Positions 28,164 through 35,888 of a DNA stretch of 64,000 bases are shown in pieces. The notes beneath the pieces are model-generated. The model was not told the DNA's origin. It was given only the letters and a program-made list of their open reading frames with translations, and did no database searches. A program made the translations under genes and the position numbers. The stretch covers positions 75,831 through 139,830 of the forward strand of contig CACYTH010000002.1 in assembly GCA_902777325.1 (NCBI GenBank), in the 5' to 3' direction. Source of the stretch: an uncultured Coriobacteriaceae bacterium (GTDB taxonomy: Bacteria; Actinomycetota; Coriobacteriia; Coriobacteriales; Atopobiaceae). Position 1 is the first letter of the stretch, and each line of letters starts with the position of its first letter.

Positions 28164-28988
28164 ATGACCGAGAAGCTCCTGCTCATCAACGACCTCGCTG
28201 GATATGGCAAGGTGGCCCTCGGAGCGATGATGCCCGTATTGACCCATATGGGCTACGACCTCTACACGCTCCCCACAGCACTCGTGTCCAACACGCTGGA
28301 CTACGGCAAGTTCCACATCCTGGACACCACCGACTACATCGAGAACACCATCGCCGTATGGGACGAGCTCGGCTTCAGCTTTGACGCCATTGCTACCGGC
28401 TTCATCGTCAACGGTCGCCAGGCCTCCCTCATCGCAGACTTTTGCGCCGCGCAGCAGAAGCGCGGCGTGCCCGTCTTTGTCGACCCGATCATGGGCGACG
28501 AGGGCAGGCTGTACAACGGCGTCGACCGCTCCCTCGTCGGCCACATGCGTGACCTGGTGGGCATCGCCGACGTGGCCGTGCCCAACTACACGGAGGCCTG
28601 CCTGCTCACCGGCGCCCCCTACGCCGGGGCGCAGGGCATGGGCGACCGCGATGTCACGCGCCTCATGGACTGCATGCGCCGCATCTGCCCGCGCTCGATC
28701 GTCATTACCAGCGCCGCCGTCAACGGACGCGCCGCGGTCATCGGCTACGACCACGAGCGCGACGAGCAGTTCGTCATCCCCTTCGAGGAGATTCCCGTGC
28801 GCTTCCCCGGGACCGGCGACGTGTTCTCCTCGGTGCTCATGGGCCGCAAGCTGGGCGGACGCACGCTCGAGGACGCCACCGCCAACGCGATGCACGCGGT
28901 CAAGGACCTCATCCGCATCAACAAGGACGTCGACGACACCTACAAGGGCATTCCCCTCGAGCGCTACCTGGGGAGCGTGCTCAGGTGA
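28164..28988 (+). CDS. Pyridoxal/pyridoxamine kinase family protein
   Basis: 274 aa, PfkB-like kinase fold of the PdxK/PdxY group, which phosphorylates B6 vitamers. Seen: INDLAGYGKVALGAMMPVL at the N-terminus, the DPIMGDEGRLY motif, the VPNYTEACLLTG segment and the anion-hole region RFPGTGDVFSSVLMG, which holds the catalytic Asp. ATG 28164 follows AAAGG and starts with the family sequence; the frame is open to 28116. The stop overlaps the next start by four bases, so the TIGR04076 gene is coupled to it. Confidence 0.9.
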   Translation: MTEKLLLINDLAGYGKVALGAMMPVLTHMGYDLYTLPTALVSNTLDYGKFHILDTTDYIENTIAVWDELGFSFDAIATGFIVNGRQASLIADFCAAQQKRGVPVFVDPIMGDEGRLYNGVDRSLVGHMRDLVGIADVAVPNYTEACLLTGAPYAGAQGMGDRDVTRLMDCMRRICPRSIVITSAAVNGRAAVIGYDHERDEQFVIPFEEIPVRFPGTGDVFSSVLMGRKLGGRTLEDATANAMHAVKDLIRINKDVDDTYKGIPLERYLGSVLR

Positions 28989-29251
28989 GCCGACGGCCAA
29001 AGATCTCCATCGAGCTGATCGACCGGCTCGGGCAGATGCCGTGCCACCGCGGGCACTGCGTGGGAGACTGCTACGACTTTGACACGCAGCGCGGCGAGCT
29101 CTGCCCCATGGCGGCTCACGTGGCCTTCCCCTACATCGACATCCTGCGCTATGGCGGAGAGATTCCCGGCCAGCCAAAGGGAACCGCCGTCTTCTGTTGC
29201 CCCGACGTGGAGACCATAAACGTGTTCCGCGTCACGCGTGTGGAGGCCTAA
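28985..29251 (+). CDS. TIGR04076-like small cysteine-rich protein
   Basis: 88 aa starting with GTG inside the end of the kinase gene (GTGA overlap). Cysteines at CHRGHCVGDC, LCPMAAH and FCCPD, and the final F--CCPD-----F pattern, resemble the TIGR04076 family of small proteins of unknown function, which may bind a metal or Fe-S cluster. Tight coupling to the B6-kinase-like gene suggests a shared role, but nothing in the sequence shows it. Confidence 0.7.
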   Translation: MSRRPKISIELIDRLGQMPCHRGHCVGDCYDFDTQRGELCPMAAHVAFPYIDILRYGGEIPGQPKGTAVFCCPDVETINVFRVTRVEA

Positions 29252-29344
29252 CGGCAACCGAGCCGCCAATCCGTCCCGGTGGAGTATGCTAGAGATTCGC
29301 AACCAAGCGCCCGTCATGGCGGGCGAGTCTCTATGGAGGACCTC

Positions 29345-31609
29345 ATGGCCAAGGTCACACCGGGCTTCAAGCTCTATCTCTACCAACTGCTCTCGCGCGA
29401 GCTGGGCACGGGCAAGCAGACGCTCTTGCCGCAGGTGGAGGAGGCGCTTGCCACAGACGACATCACCCCCTCGGACCTCGAGTGCGACAGCATCCAAGAG
29501 CTGGTGGAGGCCTGCTCCGACTTCCTCAAGCTGCGGGTCTTCAAGAAGGGCCGTGCGTACGTGACGGTACTCAAGAACGATGAGTGGGACCAGATGCTGT
29601 CCGCCCCTCCCGAGAAGTCTGATGGCAAGAAGGCCTCCGCCGGTGGTCCCAAGACCTGGAAGAAGAAAAAGAGCGGCAAGAAGACTCTCAAGGCGGTGAA
29701 GCCCGGCAAGCAGCGCCGGGAGCGCGAGGCGGCCGAGGCTGCCGCGGCCGAGGCTGCCGCCGAGCTGGCACGCCAACAGGAGCTCGATGCCCAGCGTATG
29801 GCCGAGGAGGCAGCCGCCGAGGAGGCCGAGGCGCAAGAGACGCAGGCCGAGATGCCGGTGGAGGAGCCTGCCGCCGAGCCTGCGCCCGCTGAGGAGAAGG
29901 CCTCCGAGGAGACGACCGCCGACGTGCCCGTCGCCCGCACCGTGGCCGAGATCATGGCGGAGGCGCGTGCCGCCGAGGCTGCTGCCGAGGTCGAACCGGA
30001 GCCCGCACCTGCCCCAGAGCCCGAGCCTGCAACGATGCCCGCACCTGCTCCGGAGCCGGAGCCCGCACCAACGCCGGGGCCGGAGCCCGCACCAACGCCG
30101 GAGCCTGCACCTGCCCCGGAGCCCGCGCCGGACGCACCGGAGCCCGAGCCCGCACCGACCGCACCGGAGCCCGAGCCCATCTCGCTCACCATCACCTACG
30201 ACCCCTACGAGGACATGGAGCGCGAGCTCGAGCGGCAGGCCGCCATGGAGCCTGAGCCCGCTCCCGCGCCGCGCCTCAAGCCAAAGCCCACGCCGAGCGT
30301 CGTGGCTCCTGGCATCCCCTCCGCCGATCTCCCGCAGGACTTCGGTGCCGAGGTCAGCTGCAAGGACGCGCTGCTCAGGATCCTCTATCAGCTGCTCCCC
30401 TACGAGGTGGAGCCCATGGCCGTGCTCGACGAGGACTGGCGCGTGGCGCGCTCGACGGGCACCGTGTCCGGCTCGCGCAGCAGGGTCAGCTTCCCCCTGC
30501 ACTACCTGCACGAGGACGGCACCCCCATCACGGTCACCCTGCGCAAGACCGCGCGCAATGCCTCGCCCAAGAAGTGGAACCTCGCCCTCGTGGACGGCAA
30601 CGACGGCTCGGGCGACACGCACCTCTCCATTGGCTACGAGGGGCTGCCCGCCTCCGACGAGGGCGCCTGGAGCGACATCTCCGGCACCGCCCCCAACCCG
30701 GCAATCAGCCCCCTGCGCGAGCTCGCGCAGGACATGGTCATCGGCAGCTGGGACAGGCTGCTTGGCTCCCTTGCGGCCATAACGGCGCCCGAGCGCTGGA
30801 ACTACCCCGGCGAGGGCGCCGGCAAGCCCAGCCGCTACGGCATCCTGCGCGAGTACCTGACCTGCACCTATCACGCCATCCGCTGCCAGGAGCTCGTGGC
30901 CAAGTCGGCTGACGGGTCCTTTGCCGCCTTCAACACCGGCCTGCTCACGGCCTTCGGCGAGGACATCTACGCCTGCCTTGCGGCACGCAAGGGAGACATC
31001 CCCTGGGAGTTTGCCGGCTTTGCCACGGCAGGGTCGGGCGAGCTTGGCGCGCGCCTCATAGGCGCCATATCGCCCCTGCCCGAGCCGCCGTGCTACCTCT
31101 CCTCGACGGAGAGCGTCATGCCGTCGCCCGGGCGTCTGGTGATCCTCGACCTCGACGCGATCGCGGGACGCCAGCTTGGCCGTCTCCCCCGCGCATTTCT
31201 TACCGAGCTGCTCGAGGGCAGCCCCGAGGCGCGCGAACTGCTCGAAGAGGGCGGACGCCTCTCCAGCGAGAGCCTCGCAAGGCTGACGCGCGTCATCAAG
31301 GCGAGCCCCGCCATCTATCGCAGGCTCCGTCGCAGGCTGGACGACGCCGTCGAGCAGTCGCTCAAGACGGTGCGCGCAAGCTATCGGCTTGCCGTGCCCG
31401 TATACGACCCGGCCGAGAACCGCACCAAGCTCCTGGTGCCGCTCTGCCTGGTGGAGGACGGCAAGGCTGACTGCGCGCTGGCGCTCGACCTGCAGCCGTC
31501 AGGCGCCTACTGCGCCGCGGCGCTGCTCCCGCTGCCGCGCGCCTACGCCTGCGCACGCGTCATCAGTCGCGAGCAGCCCTCGTGGCTTGCGGCCGAGCGC
31601 GTCCTCTGA
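29345..31609 (+). CDS. DUF3825 protein with long Pro-Glu-Ala-rich linker
   Basis: 754 aa. N-terminal domain (1 to about 95) starts VTPGFKLYLYQLLSREL and may be an OST-HTH/LOTUS-like winged helix. A Lys-rich stretch follows, then an Ala/Glu/Pro region of about 200 residues with many EPEPAPAPEPEP-type repeats. The C-terminal region (about 340-754) contains the DUF3825 hallmarks RYGILREYLTCTYHAI, FNTGLLTAFGEDIYAC and later LPRAFLTELL. DUF3825 proteins are often tied to RNA- or nucleotide-related roles, but none is proven. ATG 29345 follows GGAGGACCTC. The frame also opens at 29279. Confidence 0.78.
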   Translation: MAKVTPGFKLYLYQLLSRELGTGKQTLLPQVEEALATDDITPSDLECDSIQELVEACSDFLKLRVFKKGRAYVTVLKNDEWDQMLSAPPEKSDGKKASAGGPKTWKKKKSGKKTLKAVKPGKQRREREAAEAAAAEAAAELARQQELDAQRMAEEAAAEEAEAQETQAEMPVEEPAAEPAPAEEKASEETTADVPVARTVAEIMAEARAAEAAAEVEPEPAPAPEPEPATMPAPAPEPEPAPTPGPEPAPTPEPAPAPEPAPDAPEPEPAPTAPEPEPISLTITYDPYEDMERELERQAAMEPEPAPAPRLKPKPTPSVVAPGIPSADLPQDFGAEVSCKDALLRILYQLLPYEVEPMAVLDEDWRVARSTGTVSGSRSRVSFPLHYLHEDGTPITVTLRKTARNASPKKWNLALVDGNDGSGDTHLSIGYEGLPASDEGAWSDISGTAPNPAISPLRELAQDMVIGSWDRLLGSLAAITAPERWNYPGEGAGKPSRYGILREYLTCTYHAIRCQELVAKSADGSFAAFNTGLLTAFGEDIYACLAARKGDIPWEFAGFATAGSGELGARLIGAISPLPEPPCYLSSTESVMPSPGRLVILDLDAIAGRQLGRLPRAFLTELLEGSPEARELLEEGGRLSSESLARLTRVIKASPAIYRRLRRRLDDAVEQSLKTVRASYRLAVPVYDPAENRTKLLVPLCLVEDGKADCALALDLQPSGAYCAAALLPLPRAYACARVISREQPSWLAAERVL

Positions 31610-31628
31610 CGCAAGGGCGGTGGCAGCC

Positions 31629-33116
31629 GTGGATGTGAGCAACGCTTTTGACGTGGTGGTCGTGGGCTCCGGCATCGCCGGCACGTCGGCCGCCATCGAG
31701 GCGGCACGCGCCGGCGCGAGCGTGGCGCTTGCCAGCCTGGGCAGCACCTTCTCGGGATCGAGCTTCTTTGGTGGCACGTGGGGCCTTGGCCTCGTGGGTC
31801 CCGAGGGCGAGCATGACCTCGACGACTTTCTGCAGACCATCCTGTGCGTCGGCTGCGGCGAGGCAGATCCGCAGCTCGCACAACAGCTCGTGGAGGGCAT
31901 AGACCCCGCCATCCGCTGGCTCGAGGAGATGGGCGTCGAGCTACGCAGGCCCAAGGATGCCACGCAGCGCGCGTACGTCCCCTGCTTTGACTACAAGGTC
32001 CGTGGTTGGCATGGCCTTGTGCGCGACAGCCTGCGCAACGCCTGGGCGCGCGAACTTGCACGCCTTGGGGTCACGCTGCTACCAAACAACGAGCTCGTCG
32101 ACCTCGTCGAGCAGGACGGCCACGTAACGGGAGCCCTGCTCTTTGACCACATGCGGGAGCAGCTTGCGCCCGTCTCCTGCCACGCCATCGTGCTTGCCAC
32201 CGGAGGGCTCTCCGCCCTCTACGAGCGACGCCTCACGGCTGACGACACCTGCGCGAGCGCACACGGCATCGCCCTCGCCCATGGCTGCTCGCTGGTCAAT
32301 GCCGAGTTCCTGCAGATGATGCCCGGCATCGTGAGTCCCGTGCAGGGCGTCGTCATCAACGAGAAGGCCTTCCGCTTCTCCACGCTCCCCTTTGACGGTG
32401 GGCTTCTGGACGAGCGGTCCGGCTATGGCCCCTTCACCTCGCGCCTCGCGTCCCACGCAATCGACCTTGCCATAGCCGGCGCCGGCGCCTCCGGCATGCC
32501 CCTCTCCTACAACTTGCCGAGCGATCCGCCCGAGCTGGTGGCCGACTACTTCACCTGGCTCTCTGGAGCCTTTGGCATCAGCCCCGACGACGAGGTGCGC
32601 ATCGCCCTCTATGCCCACGCATCAAATGGTGGCATCCGCATCGCACCTGATGCCTCCTGCGTCGGAGGACCATCCGGCCTCTTTGCCTGCGGGGAGTGTG
32701 CTGGTGGCATGCACGGGGCAGACCGCATCGGTGGGCTGGCGAGCGCCGCGGCCCTGGTCTTTGGTCGCACTGCCGGCACGCATGCCGCATACGAGGCAGG
32801 CCATGACACACCGGCCGAGGTTGCATGCGAGGCCGAGCTCCCATGCTCGCCATTCGGCAGGGACACCCTCGCCGAGCTGCGCCAGCTCATGAGCGCGCAT
32901 GCGATGGTGGGGAGAACCGCCCAGGGCCTGGGCGAGGTGCTTTCGGGCATCAGCGCACTCGAGGGTCGCCTTCTGGAGAACGCAAGCCCAGACGGCACGT
33001 CACGCGAGCAGGTCCTTGCCGCACGAGCAGAGCACCAGCTGTCTGCCGCACGGGCGATGATCGGCGCCATGCTCCACCGCAGGAAGAGCTGCGGCTCGCA
33101 TCATCGCGCAGACTAG
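31629..33116 (+). CDS. FAD-dependent oxidoreductase of the NadB/FrdA family
   Basis: About 495 aa. N-terminal FAD dinucleotide motif VVVVGSGIAGTSAAIEAARAG, the middle substrate-cap region, and a C-terminal FAD-binding segment GGMHGADRIGGLASAAALVFGRTAG are clear. The substrate motif EFxQFHPT of fumarate reductases and aspartate oxidases reads EFLQMMPGIV here, so the key His and Thr are missing; the GG-R-DxxxRAI arginine region is kept (FTSRLASHAI). It is therefore unlikely to be an ordinary fumarate reductase or NadB. Start is uncertain: GTG 31629 is preferred, 31620 and 31635 are possible. It lies 19 bp after the DUF3825 gene. Confidence 0.75.
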   Translation: MDVSNAFDVVVVGSGIAGTSAAIEAARAGASVALASLGSTFSGSSFFGGTWGLGLVGPEGEHDLDDFLQTILCVGCGEADPQLAQQLVEGIDPAIRWLEEMGVELRRPKDATQRAYVPCFDYKVRGWHGLVRDSLRNAWARELARLGVTLLPNNELVDLVEQDGHVTGALLFDHMREQLAPVSCHAIVLATGGLSALYERRLTADDTCASAHGIALAHGCSLVNAEFLQMMPGIVSPVQGVVINEKAFRFSTLPFDGGLLDERSGYGPFTSRLASHAIDLAIAGAGASGMPLSYNLPSDPPELVADYFTWLSGAFGISPDDEVRIALYAHASNGGIRIAPDASCVGGPSGLFACGECAGGMHGADRIGGLASAAALVFGRTAGTHAAYEAGHDTPAEVACEAELPCSPFGRDTLAELRQLMSAHAMVGRTAQGLGEVLSGISALEGRLLENASPDGTSREQVLAARAEHQLSAARAMIGAMLHRRKSCGSHHRAD

Positions 33117-33186
33117 GCCCAAGCGCTACGCATCCATGCAAGTTGGTAGAATCTAGAGTCCGCAGCCCACGACCAGTAAGGTGGCA

Positions 33187-33630
33187 ATGGTAGAGCTCAG
33201 ACCCATAGCAGAGGACAACTTTGTCGACGCGTTCAACCTGAGACTTGCGCCGGATCAGGAGGGCCTTGTCTCCCATCCGATCCGCAGCCTCGCGCAGGCT
33301 TACGTCTATCGGGATCAATGCCAGCCGTTCGGCATCTACGCGACAGGCAAAATGGTCGGCTACGTCATGGTCATCTATGACTACGACGTCCCCGAGTACG
33401 ACATCTGGCATATGGTGATCGACGAGGCGGAACAGGGACGCGGCTATGGCAGCGCAGCGCTCGATCGCGTCATCGACTACATCCGAACCAAACCCTTCGG
33501 CAGCTCGGACAGGGTCGCCCTGACCTGCAACAAGGAGAACCCCATCGCACTCAGGCTGTACGAGCGCCAGGGCTTCTCCCCCACTGGCTGGGAGGACGAG
33601 GACGAGATCGAGCTTTCCCTGAGGCTTTAG
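33187..33630 (+). CDS. GNAT-family N-acetyltransferase
   Basis: 147 aa, single GNAT domain using acetyl-CoA. The pantetheine-binding motif is DEAEQGRGYGSAAL; the C-terminal part has NKENPIALRLYERQGFSPTG. The beginning (VELRPIAEDNFVDAF) and the YDYDVPEYDIWHMVID strand resemble spermidine- or SpeG/PaiA-like acetyltransferases. ATG 33187 has TAAGG upstream; a GTG at 33181 is an alternative. Substrate not identifiable. Confidence 0.88.
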   Translation: MVELRPIAEDNFVDAFNLRLAPDQEGLVSHPIRSLAQAYVYRDQCQPFGIYATGKMVGYVMVIYDYDVPEYDIWHMVIDEAEQGRGYGSAALDRVIDYIRTKPFGSSDRVALTCNKENPIALRLYERQGFSPTGWEDEDEIELSLRL

Positions 33631-33660
33631 GGCTTCCGGTCAGGGACCCGCGCGCAAAGC

Positions 33661-34023
33661 TTAGTCGAAGTGGGCCATAGGATAGATCTCTGAGGCCTTG
33701 TACCACTTGTGGCAACGCATCTCAAAGAGGCGCTTGCGGACGCCGTCCTCCCAGTGCACAAAGCCCATCATGGGCATGGCGTCATGAAGGTAGTGCTCGC
33801 ATATGGCTTCCACCCAAAGCTCGACGTCAACGGGGATCTCCTGGTTGGCCCGCACGCGCTCGAGCGTGTAGATGGCACCCCACGGCTCGTGCACCTCCTC
33901 GGCGTCGTATGCCGCCTGCGCGCGCTCAAGGGCCTCGCGGCGCCTCTCCTCACATGCAGCGACCTTACCCCGCGAAGGTGTGCCCACCTCGGGCAGAGAT
34001 CCTGACTCCATGTCATGGTTCAA
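33661..34023 (-). CDS. Hypothetical protein, 120 aa
   Basis: Soluble, charged protein with no domain I recognise. It has an N-terminal helix rich in Glu/Arg/Ala (ACEERRREALERAQAAYDAEEV), then a conserved-looking core with several aromatic residues (EPWGAIYTLERV, VELWVEAICEHYLHDAMPMMGFVHWEDGVRKRL). The TTG start at 34023 overlaps the stop of the small upstream gene (TTGA), so coupling is likely; ATG 34011 is the alternative. Confidence 0.55.
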   Translation of the reverse strand: MNHDMESGSLPEVGTPSRGKVAACEERRREALERAQAAYDAEEVHEPWGAIYTLERVRANQEIPVDVELWVEAICEHYLHDAMPMMGFVHWEDGVRKRLFEMRCHKWYKASEIYPMAHFD

Positions 34024-34151
34024 CCTGTCAAAGAGTCGCTGGTTGTGACCCAGGGGCTGTTCGGGTCGACTTCCGCAACCTGAGCCGCCTCGACCTCAGC
34101 CGCCTTCGCCGCTTGCCGCGCAGCCTTCTTGCGCTTTAGGAATCCGAACAT
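34020..34151 (-). CDS. Small basic-to-acidic protein, 43 aa
   Basis: Starts MFGFLKRKKAARQAAKAAEVEAAQ at an ATG preceded by GGGAGGGACA, an excellent ribosome-binding site. A short hydrophobic-basic start and an Ala/Glu-rich helix are all that can be seen. Its stop overlaps the TTG of the following gene, suggesting translational coupling. Function unknown. Confidence 0.5.
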   Translation of the reverse strand: MFGFLKRKKAARQAAKAAEVEAAQVAEVDPNSPWVTTSDSLTG

Positions 34152-34193
34152 TGTCCCTCCCAGGTCGGTCTCTCCCTCACCAAAACCACACCA

Positions 34194-34241
34194 CGGCAGG
34201 GCGGGAGGTTCGAGCACCCTCGACCCTCTCGCCCTGCCGTA
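34194..34241 (-). terminator. Terminator of the GH1 gene
   Basis: Arms CGGCAGGGCGGGA and TCTCGCCCTGCCG (one mismatch). On the minus strand the hairpin follows the GH1 stop by 35 bp and is followed by GGTGTGGTTTTGG. Confidence 0.65.
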
Positions 34242-34275
34242 GCAAAAAGCTCAGCGTTTCCGCTGGCAACAGGGC

Positions 34276-35697
34276 CTATGCCAGGTCGGTCCCCTTGCTG
34301 GCAATGACCTTCTTGTACCAGAAGAAGGAATCCTTGCGCACGCGGCGCAGGTCGAGCAGGTCAAACTCCTCGCGGTTGACGAAGATGAAGCCATAGCGCT
34401 TGACGAAGCCTTCGTGGGTGGAGATGAGGTCCACGGCACTCCAAGGGCAGTAGCCCATCATCTCGACGCCGTCGGTGATGGCCAGGCGCATCTGCTCGAT
34501 GTGGGCGCGCAGGTACTCGATGCGGTAGGGGTCGTGCACCACATCGTTGCCGTTCTCGTCCTGCTCGAGCTTGTCGTAGGCGCCGAGGCCGTTCTCGGTG
34601 ATGATGATCGGCAGGTGGTAGCGGCTGTAGACCTCGCGCAGCGTGTTGCGGAAGCCGACCGGGTCGATCTCCCAGCCAAACTGGGTCTTTTGGAAGTTGG
34701 GGTTGGAGATGCCCTGGGAGAAGCCGGCGATGGTGGCACCGCGCTGCTGGTCGCCCTTGGTGCTCTCGGCATCGGCCTCCGGCATCTTGACGGTGGCGGT
34801 GCTGTAGTAGTTGAAGGCGATGAAGTCGGGCTTTGCGGAGGCCATGAGCTCCATGTCGCCCGGCAGGATGTTCTCGGGCACCGCGTCGATCTCGGCGAGG
34901 TAGCTCCACGCGAGGTTGTTGTAGATGCCAAAGACGGCCATGTCGAGGTAGAGCCAGTTGCGCAGGGCGTTCATGTTCTGGGCCGCCAGCACGTCCTCGG
35001 GCTTGCAGGTGGCGGGATAGACCAGCGCGATGTTGGGCGCGGGGCCGATCTTGGCCTCGGGCAGCATCTCGTGGCAAAGGTTCATCGACTTGGCCTGGGC
35101 GAGCAGCATGTGGTGGTTCATCTCGTAGATGCGCTTCTGCGCGCCGGGAGCGGAGGTGTCCACGCCCAGCACGGCGCCGGCGGCGAGCGTCATCATGTTC
35201 TGCTCGTTGATGGTGAGCCAGTACTTGACGCGGTCGCCGTAGCTCTTGAACATGAGCTCGGAGAACTCCACGAAGGCGTCGACCGTGGCGCGGTTGGCCC
35301 AGCCGCCCTGCTCGTCGAGCGCGGCGGGAAGGTCAAAGTGGTACATGGTCACGAGCGGCTGGATGTCGTACTTCAGGCACTCGTCGATGAGGTCGGAATA
35401 GTACTGCACGCCTTCCTCGTTGACCTCGCCGGTGCCCTTGGGCAGCAGGCGTGCCCAGCTGATGGAGAAGCGATAGGTCTTGAAGCCCATCTCGGCCATC
35501 AGGGCCACGTCCTCCTTGAAGTGATGGTACTGGTCGGCCGCGACCTCAAAGCCCGAGGTGCCCGCCGGCGGCTCCTTGACGTCCTGCACGGACGGGCCCT
35601 TGCCGTTGGTGAGTGCGGCACCCTCGACCTGATAGGCGGAGGTGGAGGCTCCCCAGAGGAACTCGTCCGGGAAGGCCTTGAGCGTCTTGTGTAGCAT
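34276..35697 (-). CDS. Glycoside hydrolase family 1 (6-phospho-beta-glucosidase-like)
   Basis: 473 aa TIM-barrel enzyme. The GH1 N-terminal signature FPDEFLWGASTSAYQVEGA, the acid/base segment TINEQN (normally TxNEP) and the nucleophile segment IITENGLGAYD are present. The C-terminal KRYGFIFVNRE matches the K-R-Y-G-F pattern of phospho-beta-glycosidases, so the substrate is probably a phosphorylated beta-glucoside taken up by a PTS not in the window. ATG 35697 follows GGGAG. The dyad at 35730-35742 is a likely operator. Confidence 0.9.
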   Translation of the reverse strand: MLHKTLKAFPDEFLWGASTSAYQVEGAALTNGKGPSVQDVKEPPAGTSGFEVAADQYHHFKEDVALMAEMGFKTYRFSISWARLLPKGTGEVNEEGVQYYSDLIDECLKYDIQPLVTMYHFDLPAALDEQGGWANRATVDAFVEFSELMFKSYGDRVKYWLTINEQNMMTLAAGAVLGVDTSAPGAQKRIYEMNHHMLLAQAKSMNLCHEMLPEAKIGPAPNIALVYPATCKPEDVLAAQNMNALRNWLYLDMAVFGIYNNLAWSYLAEIDAVPENILPGDMELMASAKPDFIAFNYYSTATVKMPEADAESTKGDQQRGATIAGFSQGISNPNFQKTQFGWEIDPVGFRNTLREVYSRYHLPIIITENGLGAYDKLEQDENGNDVVHDPYRIEYLRAHIEQMRLAITDGVEMMGYCPWSAVDLISTHEGFVKRYGFIFVNREEFDLLDLRRVRKDSFFWYKKVIASKGTDLA

Positions 35698-35729
35698 TCG
35701 TAACTCCCATCCCTCTTTCTGGTTACAGA

Positions 35730-35742
35730 TATGAAAATCATA
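35730..35742. promoter_or_regulatory. Possible operator dyad for the GH1 gene
   Basis: Perfect dyad TATGA-AAA-TCATA 33 bp upstream of the GH1 ATG; on the minus strand it overlaps a -10-like TATGAT. Such dyads serve GntR-type sugar regulators. No regulator gene is adjacent. Confidence 0.4.
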
Positions 35743-35810
35743 CCTGCATGAGGGGTGGGCTTGGCCAGCGCCAATATGCCCAGCGCTCGGAGGATTGCGC
35801 CAGATGTCGC

Positions 35811-35854
35811 AGGCCCGCTGACGGCACACGCACGAGCGTGCCACCAGCGGGCCT
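35811..35854 (-). terminator. Terminator hairpin of the PurF homologue
   Basis: Perfect 10-bp outer arms AGGCCCGCTG / CAGCGGGCCT with an inner GGCAC/GTGCC stem, 35 bp after the stop of the PurF homologue. T-run is weak. Confidence 0.6.
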
Positions 35855-35888
35855 TGTCTCAGATGAAAGGCCTCTTTGGGACGCCGTC

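Noticed and set aside
29990-30190. The EPEPAP-rich stretch as a DNA tandem repeat
   Set aside because: Repeats are imperfect and follow the protein frame; treated as a low-complexity linker inside the DUF3825 gene.
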